64,000 bases of DNA from Mycolicibacterium austroafricanum (GTDB lineage: Bacteria > Actinomycetota > Actinomycetes > Mycobacteriales > Mycobacteriaceae). Positions 50,946 through 57,928 of this stretch are shown piece after piece. The notes under the pieces were generated by a model that was given only the letters and a program-made list of their open reading frames with translations, made no database searches and was not told where the DNA came from. How positions within the stretch are numbered: the first letter of the stretch is position 1; every line of letters begins with the position of its first letter. Location of the stretch: NCBI RefSeq assembly GCF_000612725.1, contig NZ_HG964455.1:275418-339417 (forward strand), written 5' to 3'. A program made the position numbers and the translations under genes.

Positions 50946-51697
50946 CACAGATGCCGTCCACCCGTGACCTCGAGGACCGTGCCGGTCATGTACGACGACA
51001 GGTCAGACGCCAGGAACAGCGCGACGTTGGCGACCTCTTCGGGTTCCCCGGCCCGGCCCATCGGGACCTCCGCCACCTTCGAATCCCAGATACGTTGCGG
51101 CATGGCCTCTGTCATCGCCGACCGGATGAGCCCGGGCTGGATGGCGTTGACGCGCACCCCGAGATAGGCGAGCTCCTTGGAGGCGGCCTTGGTCATCCCG
51201 ACGATGCCGGCCTTGGCCGCGGAGTAGTTGGTCTGCCCGACCATGCCGACCTTGCCGGAGATCGACGACATGTTCACGATCGCGCCGCGCTTCTGCTCTC
51301 TCATCACCGCGGCGGCGGCGCGCAGACCGTTCCAGGTTCCTTTCAGGTGCACGGCGATCACCTGATCGAACTGCTCCTCGGTCATCTTGCGCATCGTCGC
51401 GTCCCGCGTGATGCCCGCGTTGTTGACCATGATGTCCAGGGATCCGAATCCGTCCACCGCGGCCGCGATCAGCGCGTCGACCTCCGCCGAATCGGTGACG
51501 TCGCAGCGGACGGCGCGGGCGACGTCCTCGCCGCCGAGTTTCTCCGCGGCGGCGACGGTGGCGTCGAGGTTCACGTCGCCGAGCACCACCCGAGCGCCTT
51601 CCTCGACGAACCGTTGCGCGATGGCGAAGCCGAGCCCCTGGGCTCCTCCGGTGATCACCGCGGTCTGACCTGTTAGCAACGACACTTGTTCACCCAT
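50945..51697 (-). CDS. 3-Oxoacyl reductase-like short-chain dehydrogenase (FabG-type)
   Basis: A 250-residue classical SDR. AVITGGAQGLGFAIA binds NAD(P), NNAGITRDATMRKMTEEQFD is a FabG hallmark, MSSISGKVGMVGQTNYSAAKAG is the active site, and SSYMTGTVLEVTGG closes the fold. Probably a 3-hydroxyacyl-CoA dehydrogenase in this context. ATG 51697 is chosen; its ribosome site (GTGAGG) is unusually close. A very long in-frame extension upstream crosses the divergent gene and is not coding. First gene of a five-gene operon (SDR, thiolase, FadE, GntR, CoA-transferase). Confidence 0.88.
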   Translation of the reverse strand: MGEQVSLLTGQTAVITGGAQGLGFAIAQRFVEEGARVVLGDVNLDATVAAAEKLGGEDVARAVRCDVTDSAEVDALIAAAVDGFGSLDIMVNNAGITRDATMRKMTEEQFDQVIAVHLKGTWNGLRAAAAVMREQKRGAIVNMSSISGKVGMVGQTNYSAAKAGIVGMTKAASKELAYLGVRVNAIQPGLIRSAMTEAMPQRIWDSKVAEVPMGRAGEPEEVANVALFLASDLSSYMTGTVLEVTGGRHL

Positions 51698-51733
51698 CCT
51701 CACGCCCGTAACCAACCCGACCATTCGGGACTG

Positions 51734-51752
51734 ATCGTATTTCATATACGAT
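51734..51752. promoter_or_regulatory. Perfect 19-bp palindrome in divergent promoter
   Basis: ATCGTAT-N5-ATACGAT, perfectly complementary arms, in the 117-nt gap between the SDR operon (start 51697) and the divergent acyl-CoA dehydrogenase (start 51815). The GTAT/ATAC arms suit a GntR-family dimer; the GntR gene at 47833 is in the operon it would control. Confidence 0.6.
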
Positions 51753-51814
51753 ATTGGCCGATCGCCTCCCCCTTCGACTCCCCCTCCACGCAACTTCCCC
51801 GAGGAGCACCGACG

Positions 51815-52993
51815 ATGTCCACAGCCGAAGTCGGCGACGAAGATTTCCGGCAGATCCTGGCGCAGACACGCCAATTCGTCCGCACCGCGGTCGTGCCGCG
51901 CGAGCAGGAGATCCTCACCACCGACCGGGTGCCCGACGAGCTGCGCGAGCAGGCCAAGTCCATGGGCCTGTTCGGCTACGCCATCCCCCAGGAATGGGGC
52001 GGGCTCGGCCTCGACCTCACCCAGGACGTGGAGCTCGCCATGGAGCTCGGCTACACCTCGCTGGCGCTGCGCTCGATGTTCGGCACGAACAACGGCATCG
52101 CCGGCCAGGTACTGGTCGGCTACGGCACCGACGAGCAGAAATCCACCTGGCTGGAGCGGATCGCGTCGGGCGAGGTGGTCGCCTCGTTCGCCCTCACCGA
52201 GCCGGGCGCGGGTTCGAACCCGTCGGGCCTGCGCACCAAAGCGGTTCGGGACGGCGACGGGTCTTCTTCGGGGTGGATCATCAACGGCCAGAAGCGATTC
52301 ATCACCAACGCTCCCAACGCGAACCTGTTCGTGACATTCGCCAGGAGCAGGCCGGCCGACGACAAGGGCGCCGGAATCGCGGTCTTCCTCGTCCCCGCCG
52401 ACACACCGGGCGTGGAGGTCGGGGCCAAGGACAAGAAGATGGGCCAGGAAGGTGCCTGGACCGCGGACGTCAACTTCACCGACGTGCGGGTACCCGACGC
52501 CGCCCTGGTCGGCGGTAGCGAAGACATCGGATACCGCGCGGCGATGACGTCGTTGGCACGCGGCCGGGTGCACATCGCCGCGCTGGCGGTCGGGGCGGCA
52601 CAGCGCGCGCTCGACGAGTCGGTCACCTACGCTGCCACCGCCACCCAGGGCGGCACCGCGATCGGCGACTTCCAGTTGGTCCAGGCGATGCTCGCCGATC
52701 AGCAGACCGGGGTGATGGCAGGCCGCGCGTTGGTGCGCGAGACCGCCCGGCAGTGGGTCACCGGCGAGGACCGCCGAATCGCCCCGTCGGCCGCGAAACT
52801 GTTCTGCACCGAAATGGCAGGCAAGGTCGCCGATCTCGCGGTCCAGATCCACGGCGGCAGCGGCTACATGCGTGAGGTGCCCGTCGAGCGGATCTACCGC
52901 GACGTGCGACTGCTCCGACTTTACGAGGGCACCAGCGAGATTCAGCGGCTGATCATCGGGGGCGGACTGGTGAAGGGAGCCAAGGCGAGATGA
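51815..52993 (+). CDS. Acyl-CoA dehydrogenase
   Basis: A 392-residue FadE with intact motifs: AIPQEWGGLGLDL, FALTEPGAGSNPSGLRTKAV, WIINGQKRFITNAPNANLF, and the catalytic Glu in LLRLYEGTSEIQR. ATG 51815 has GAGGAG about 8 nt upstream; the frame extends further upstream across the palindrome and was trimmed. It is first in a two-gene operon, overlapping the mycofactocin-type SDR by 4 nt, and is divergent from the SDR/thiolase/FadE operon, so two dehydrogenases face each other across one operator. Confidence 0.92.
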   Translation: MSTAEVGDEDFRQILAQTRQFVRTAVVPREQEILTTDRVPDELREQAKSMGLFGYAIPQEWGGLGLDLTQDVELAMELGYTSLALRSMFGTNNGIAGQVLVGYGTDEQKSTWLERIASGEVVASFALTEPGAGSNPSGLRTKAVRDGDGSSSGWIINGQKRFITNAPNANLFVTFARSRPADDKGAGIAVFLVPADTPGVEVGAKDKKMGQEGAWTADVNFTDVRVPDAALVGGSEDIGYRAAMTSLARGRVHIAALAVGAAQRALDESVTYAATATQGGTAIGDFQLVQAMLADQQTGVMAGRALVRETARQWVTGEDRRIAPSAAKLFCTEMAGKVADLAVQIHGGSGYMREVPVERIYRDVRLLRLYEGTSEIQRLIIGGGLVKGAKAR

Positions 52994-53808
52994 GCAGGCT
53001 GGAGGGACGCGTCGCGTTCATCACCGGAGCGGCGCGCGGACAGGGTCGGGCGCACGCCGTGCGCATGGCCAACGAGGGCGCCGACATCATCGCCGTCGAC
53101 ATCGCCGGCCCACTTCCACCCTGCGTCCCCTACGATCACGCGACCCCCGACGATCTCGCGGAGACGGTGAAGCTGGTCGAGGCGACGGGCCGCCGCATCC
53201 TCGCCTCGAAGGTGGACACCCGCGACGGCGAAGCACTTCGGGCCACCGTGGAGAAGGGTGTCGCCGAACTCGGCAGGCTGGACGTGATCGTCGCCAATGC
53301 CGGAATCACCGCGCCGCAGGCATGGGACGACATCGGCGCCGACGACTTCCGCGACGTCATGGACGTCAACGTGACCGGCACGTGGAACACCGTGATGGCG
53401 GGTGCGCACAAGATCATCGACGGCGGCCGCGGCGGGTCGATCATCCTGATCAGCTCGGCGGCGGGAATCAAGTTGCAGCCGTTCATGATTCACTACACCG
53501 CCAGCAAGCACGTGGTCACCGGGATGGCCCGCGCGTTCGCCGCCGAGCTGGGCAAGCACTCTATCCGGGTCAACAGCGTGCACCCGGGTCCGGTGCTGAC
53601 GGACATGGGGACCGGCGACATGGTCACCGCGCTGGGCAAGGCGATGGAGACGAACCCCCAGCTCTCGAACATGATGACGCCGTTCCTGCCGACCTGGGCG
53701 GTCGAGCCGGAGGACATCGCCGACGCGGTATGCTGGCTGGCCAGCGACGAGTCGAAATTCGTGACGGCGAGCGCGATCTCAGTCGATCAGGGTTCCACGC
53801 ACTACTGA
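52990..53808 (+). CDS. Mycofactocin-coupled short-chain dehydrogenase
   Basis: A 272-residue SDR with the diagnostic opening GRVAFITGAARGQGRAHAV and the extra segment after VDI (GPLPPCVPYDHATPDDLAETVKL, residues about 38-60) that marks the mycofactocin-dependent carveol-dehydrogenase-like family. The family keeps NAD tightly bound and hands electrons to mycofactocin. YTASK with an upstream ISSAAG is the active site, and SVDQGSTHY the usual C-terminus. No mycofactocin biosynthesis genes are in the window. ATG 52990 overlaps the FadE stop (ATGA). Its 3' end overlaps the convergent hydrolase by 30 nt. Likely oxidises an alcohol intermediate. Confidence 0.88.
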   Translation: MSRLEGRVAFITGAARGQGRAHAVRMANEGADIIAVDIAGPLPPCVPYDHATPDDLAETVKLVEATGRRILASKVDTRDGEALRATVEKGVAELGRLDVIVANAGITAPQAWDDIGADDFRDVMDVNVTGTWNTVMAGAHKIIDGGRGGSIILISSAAGIKLQPFMIHYTASKHVVTGMARAFAAELGKHSIRVNSVHPGPVLTDMGTGDMVTALGKAMETNPQLSNMMTPFLPTWAVEPEDIADAVCWLASDESKFVTASAISVDQGSTHY

Positions 53809-54636
53809 GAAAGTTCGGGTCAGGAACGCCACCTGGTCGGAGACGGTCTTGTCGAACCAGTCGTGGCCCGGCCACACGTCGAAGTGATCGCACGGGTAGT
53901 GGTGCACCTGCGCTCTGCCGTGCGCGGCCGTGGCAGCGACCGCAGCCGCAGGCACGTACTGATCGAAATCGGCGATCTGCACCAGCAGCGGGCAGCGCAT
54001 TTTCTTGGCCGCCGCGTTGGTGCGCACGCCGACAACCTCCAGGCCGACCGAGCTGTCGATCTCGTTACGCCAGGTCGGGCCCGCCAGCGCGGTGTAACTC
54101 TCGTATGCCCCGTCGAGAGCGAGTGCGCCGGGCTCCCCCACCGGTGCGACCAACGGCATCATCGTCGGCCGGCCACCTCGCCGCACGGCGAACCGGCTCC
54201 TGACCCCGGTGAGGGTCCAGCGCAAGGATGTCACCATGTCGCGTGATGTCGCGGCGGCGCGGCTGACGGCCAGGCCGCTCGTCAGGGGCGTCAACGAGAT
54301 CACCGCGCCGATGTCGTCACGTTCGGCGGCCACCCGCAGCACGTGTCCGCCGGAGAACGACGCCCCCCACAGCCCGACACGGCCCGGATCCACGCCGTCG
54401 AGGGTTTTGGCGGCCTCGACCGCCGCGTTGTAGTCGTCGATCTGCCTGCGCACCGAAAGTGATTGCCGCGGAACACCACCGGAGGCACCGAAGCCGCGGT
54501 AGTCGAATGCGAGGACGTCGATGCCCGCAGCGGCGAACCGCTGCGCGAACGGCTCAAGACCGGAATCCTTCGTACCGCCGAACCCGTGCGCCATCACGAC
54601 CACCGGCCGAAGCGCACCACCGGATGTGAATGCCAT
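53779..54636 (-). CDS. Alpha/beta hydrolase (dienelactone-hydrolase-like)
   Basis: A 285-residue hydrolase. VVVMAHGFGGTKDSG is the oxyanion loop, LLVFDYRGFG-like VLAFDYRGFGASGG follows, LWGASFSGGHVL gives the Ser nucleophile (GxSxG), and HHYPCDHFDVW the His. The N-terminus (MAFTSGGALRPVVVMAHG) is about 10-15 residues shorter than the usual form, which has a first strand before this point; a stop codon lies shortly upstream so no longer start exists. It may be slightly truncated. Convergent with, and overlapping, the mycofactocin-type SDR. Confidence 0.82.
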   Translation of the reverse strand: MAFTSGGALRPVVVMAHGFGGTKDSGLEPFAQRFAAAGIDVLAFDYRGFGASGGVPRQSLSVRRQIDDYNAAVEAAKTLDGVDPGRVGLWGASFSGGHVLRVAAERDDIGAVISLTPLTSGLAVSRAAATSRDMVTSLRWTLTGVRSRFAVRRGGRPTMMPLVAPVGEPGALALDGAYESYTALAGPTWRNEIDSSVGLEVVGVRTNAAAKKMRCPLLVQIADFDQYVPAAAVAATAAHGRAQVHHYPCDHFDVWPGHDWFDKTVSDQVAFLTRTFSVVRGTLID

Positions 54637-54682
54637 CCGCTGCAGGCATCTTGACCGCTACGGAAGCTAATCTCCGACCGGG

Positions 54683-56023
54683 TCACCGCGCCACCGCCGC
54701 CACCCGCTCCGCGCGCTTGCGCCCCGCCGGGATCTCCCGTTTGAGCAGGTCATGTTCGTAGACGAAGTAGTCGACCTGCTGGGTGTGGCGCGGCCGGTCC
54801 GTGCAGTGGCCGGCGTGCAGCTGCTGGTCGGCGTCGATGGTCCGCTCCATCTCGTCGGCCGACGGCAAGGCATAACGTCCGACGGCGTACGCGGCCAGCA
54901 GTCGTGACTGGCACTCGACGAACGGGAACAGGGTGGGCACCGACTGGGCGAACCCGATGAACACGAGATCGTCGACACCCGGCTTGAACATCCGCTTGTA
55001 GAGCCGGATGGAGTTGTCGGGGGCACTGATGAACTCGGGGTCGAAGAACGGGAAGGTGATGTTGTACCCGGTGGCGTAGATGATGACGTCGAAGTCGGCA
55101 CTGGTGCCGTCGACGAAATGGACCGTGTGCCCGTCGAGGCGCGCCACGTTCGGCTTGGGTGTGACATCGCCGGAACCCAGCCGCAGCGGCAGCTCCACGG
55201 ACTGGGTCGGGTGCGCCTCGAACAGCTTGTGGTCTGCCGGGGGCAGGCCGTACATCGTCGGATCGGTACCCAGCATCGGCGCCACCAGTTGCACCGCCTT
55301 GCGCTGCCACGACAGCGGCAGATAGGGCGAGGTGCGCCAGAAGGTGTCCCCCGGGCGGCCCGCGATGTACTTGGGCACGATCCACGCCGACGACCGCGTC
55401 GAGAGGGTCACGTCATTGCGCAGCGCCTTCGAGGACAGTTCGACGGTGATGTCGGCGGCGCTGTTGCCGATCCCCACCACGAGGATGCGCTTGCCGCTCA
55501 GATCCAGCGGCGTGGACGGATCGATATAGGAGTGGGAGTGGATGGACTCGCCGGCGAAGGAACCGGGGAACTGCGGCAGCCGCGGATCCCAGTGGTGGCC
55601 GTTGGCGACCACCAGCAGATCGAAGTGCCGCTGAGCGCCTGCCTGATCGAGGATCCGCCAGCCGCCGGACCCGTCTTTGGCGGCATGCACCACGCCGTTG
55701 CCGAACTCGATGTGCTCGAGCAACCCGAACACCTCGGCGTACTCGTCGAGGTAGGCCTTCACCTGCGAGTGGTGCGGGAACGACGGGTAGTGCTCGGGCA
55801 TCGGGAAGTCCTTGAAGGACAGTCGGTCCTTCGAGGTGTCGATGTGCAGCGACCGGTAGGCGCTGCTGTGGCCGTTCGGGTTGCCGAACGCCCAGTTGCC
55901 GCCGATGCGGTCACTGGTCTCGAAGGTGGTGTAGCTGACGCCGTAATCCTTGAGCATTTTGCCCGCGGTCAGCCCACTGATACCTGCACCGATCACCGCG
56001 ACCCTGGGGTGTGCCTGCTCCAC
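54683..56023 (-). CDS. Flavin-containing monooxygenase (FMO type)
   Basis: A 446-residue class B flavoprotein. VIGAGISGLTAG (near residue 10) binds FAD, GGNWAFGNPNGHSSAYRSLHI follows, and the FMO fingerprint FAGESIHSHSY and NADPH-binding VVGIGNSAADI are intact. Unlike the monooxygenase at 8706, the fingerprint His is present. It may oxygenate a ketone or a hetero-atom. GTG 56023 has GAGGAG just upstream; GTG 56035 is an alternative. Both belong after the strong palindrome at 56059-56088. A longer frame running through the MaoC gene is not coding. Same direction as MaoC and the hydrolase. Confidence 0.88.
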   Translation of the reverse strand: MEQAHPRVAVIGAGISGLTAGKMLKDYGVSYTTFETSDRIGGNWAFGNPNGHSSAYRSLHIDTSKDRLSFKDFPMPEHYPSFPHHSQVKAYLDEYAEVFGLLEHIEFGNGVVHAAKDGSGGWRILDQAGAQRHFDLLVVANGHHWDPRLPQFPGSFAGESIHSHSYIDPSTPLDLSGKRILVVGIGNSAADITVELSSKALRNDVTLSTRSSAWIVPKYIAGRPGDTFWRTSPYLPLSWQRKAVQLVAPMLGTDPTMYGLPPADHKLFEAHPTQSVELPLRLGSGDVTPKPNVARLDGHTVHFVDGTSADFDVIIYATGYNITFPFFDPEFISAPDNSIRLYKRMFKPGVDDLVFIGFAQSVPTLFPFVECQSRLLAAYAVGRYALPSADEMERTIDADQQLHAGHCTDRPRHTQQVDYFVYEHDLLKREIPAGRKRAERVAAVAR

Positions 56024-56058
56024 CTCGCTCCTCACGCCACCTGGCAAACCGTGTTTTT

Positions 56059-56088
56059 GACATACGTCAGATTTATCTGACGAATGTC
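56059..56088. promoter_or_regulatory. 30-bp near-perfect palindrome upstream of the FMO gene
   Basis: CGTCAGAT-TT-ATCTGACG (56065-56082) extended by GACAT (56059-56063) and ATGTC (56084-56088), with one unpaired base pair. It lies 36 nt upstream of the monooxygenase start and 31 nt past the MaoC stop. Typical of a TetR/MarR-class operator, but no regulator gene is adjacent. Confidence 0.6.
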
Positions 56089-56118
56089 TATCACGGCGAC
56101 CGCCGCGGCGTGGCGGAG

Positions 56119-56571
56119 TCAGCCGATGAAGCGCACGATCGATTCGGCCACCGCGGCGGGTTTGTCGGAGTCCTGGATCTCGACGGTCGTGCTGACGGTC
56201 GCCTGCACCGCGTTGTCGAGCTGCGCCACCGCGGTGATCTCGGCGCGGGCCCGCAACTTGGCACCGACCCGCACCGGCGTGATGAACCGGACCTTGTTGT
56301 AGCCGTAGTTGATGGCCATCGCGACGTTGTCGACCGTGTAGAGCTGGTGGGTGAAGTACGGCAACAACGACAGCGTCAGCAACCCGTGCGCGATGGTCCC
56401 GCCGAAAGGGCCGTTGGCCGCCCGCTCGGGATCCACGTGGATCCACTGGTGATCCTCGGTGGCATCGGCGAACAAGTTGACCCGGTCCTGGGTGATCTCC
56501 AGCCACTCGGTCGGCCCCAGTTGGGTGCCTTCCGCCGCGACGAATTCGGCGAGATCGTTGAACTTCTTCAC
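56119..56571 (-). CDS. MaoC-family (R)-specific enoyl-CoA hydratase
   Basis: A 150-residue single hotdog protein with the hydratase-2 motif FADATEDHQWIHVDPERA then GPFGGTIAHGLLTLSL (catalytic Asp and His near residues 38-43). INYGYNKVRFITPVRVGAKLRA completes the fold. It would hydrate a trans-2-enoyl-CoA to the (R)-3-hydroxy form. GTG 56571 has AAAGGAGA 7 nt upstream. It is in the same orientation as the FMO gene but separated from it by a palindrome. Confidence 0.9.
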   Translation of the reverse strand: MKKFNDLAEFVAAEGTQLGPTEWLEITQDRVNLFADATEDHQWIHVDPERAANGPFGGTIAHGLLTLSLLPYFTHQLYTVDNVAMAINYGYNKVRFITPVRVGAKLRARAEITAVAQLDNAVQATVSTTVEIQDSDKPAAVAESIVRFIG

Positions 56572-57178
56572 TGGCGTCTCCTTTGACCCGGCTGACGACG
56601 ACGGCCGCCGTTGGATGTTCGGCATGTCAATTGCAGGCCTCACAGTGCCACAACCTGTGCGGTGGTCCGCAGCGCGGGCGGCGGTCCCGACCACCGGACA
56701 GTGGCGCCGAAAATGACGCCGCCTGGGTTGCACATCGCCGGCGCAGCGAAGGCCCCTTACGGCACTGCTTCACTCCCCCGCCAACCCGCGGTCATTGGTC
56801 CGTAACATCGCCGTGCGACACCGAGGTCGATTCGACCGCAGGTCCGAGAAGTTAGCGAATGGCCGGCACGAATCGGACAGGCATCGCCGAATGACAGTTT
56901 GCACCGTTGCTGAAGTTCGCCAGATCTGAATTGTCACAGCCACGACCGGTCGGATTCCACCAAATTCTCCTTGCCATTGACGCCTCTGGGGTAAGCCTTG
57001 TGGTGGAGTTTTGTATCCGAAAATCGAAAAGGAGAAAATAATCGGCGGCTAGCTAGAAATGGAGTGACCGGCGGCCACATACTTGATCTCGCACTTATAA
57101 CCCAGCTGTCGGATCAGTTTGTCGACAGCCGGTGCGCACGTTTTATCTGTTTCACCAACCCCCACCGATAGGAAAGCC
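56572..57178. other. 607-nt intergenic region, no gene seen
   Basis: No credible coding frame. The first 430 nt are GC-rich without a recognised pattern. From about 57000 it turns A/T-richer: GAAAAGGAGAAAATAA (near 57025) looks like a ribosome site with no start behind it, and TTATAA (near 57097) is a possible -10 for the acyltransferase gene. A long 5' leader or small RNA is possible. Confidence 0.4.
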
Positions 57179-57928
57179 ATGTCAATTACTTCTCTGATTT
57201 CCGCCGACACCGATCATTTCGAACTCGCGAGTAACCACAGTTGGTGGGACGGCGACGCCGAATGCACTCTGGTGATGTCACAACCACACCTGGACCCCGA
57301 CCTGTGGCTGGAGTACCTCCGCGGCGCGGAGCACAGTTACCGCAAGCACGGGGTCGAGGCCGCACTCGACGTCGACGAGATCAGCAGTGGCCATGACACC
57401 GCGGTGTTCTGGGCAGCACTCGACACGACGGGACGGGTGATCGGCGGCGTCCGCGCCAAAGGCCCGCTGACCGGCGCCGATGATTCGCATGCAGTCGTGG
57501 AGTGGGAGGGGCAACCGGGCCTGGCCGCGGTGCGCAAGATGATCGACGACCGGGCACCCTTCGGCATCCTCGAGATGAAATCGGCGTTTGTGACCGATGA
57601 TCCCGCACGCAACAAGGGAGTGACGCGCGCTTTGGCGCGCAGCGGTTTTCATGCCATGGCCGCGATGGACCTGCAATTCTGCATGGCCACGTCGGCGCCT
57701 CACGTTCTCGACAAGTGGCGCTCCTCCGGTGGTGTGGTCGCCTCGATCCCCGCCACGCCGTACCCGGACCCCCGTTACCGCACCAAGATGATGTGGTGGG
57801 ACCGCAGCACGTTCATCCGGCACGCGGAGCCGGCGCAGGTGTCGAAGATCTTCAACGAAATCCTGGACATGCAACGATCGCGGGTCGCGCCCGAGGGAAC
57901 CGGAAGTCTGCGTGATAATGCCCTGTGA
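57179..57928 (+). CDS. N-acyltransferase-like protein (possible FeeM/GNAT type)
   Basis: A 249-residue protein that I recognise only by fold pattern. TAVFWAALDTTGRVIGGVRAKGP is like the central strands of GNAT or N-acyl-amino-acid synthase (FeeM) proteins. GILEMKSAFVTDDPARNKGVTRALARSGF would be the Glu strand and the acyl-carrier/CoA-binding helix, and FCMATSAPHVLDKWRSSGG the later helix. No signal peptide. ATG 57179 has ATAGGAAAG upstream; a start at 57119 lacks support. Its stop overlaps the moeY GTG by 4 nt, so it is co-expressed with an E1-like/nitroreductase enzyme. Substrate unknown. Confidence 0.55.
   Translation: MSITSLISADTDHFELASNHSWWDGDAECTLVMSQPHLDPDLWLEYLRGAEHSYRKHGVEAALDVDEISSGHDTAVFWAALDTTGRVIGGVRAKGPLTGADDSHAVVEWEGQPGLAAVRKMIDDRAPFGILEMKSAFVTDDPARNKGVTRALARSGFHAMAAMDLQFCMATSAPHVLDKWRSSGGVVASIPATPYPDPRYRTKMMWWDRSTFIRHAEPAQVSKIFNEILDMQRSRVAPEGTGSLRDNAL

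Noticed and set aside
56572..57178. A small gene in the intergenic region after GAAAAGGAGAAAATAA
   Set aside because: No start codon follows at a usable distance; the nearby ATG gives a two-codon frame.
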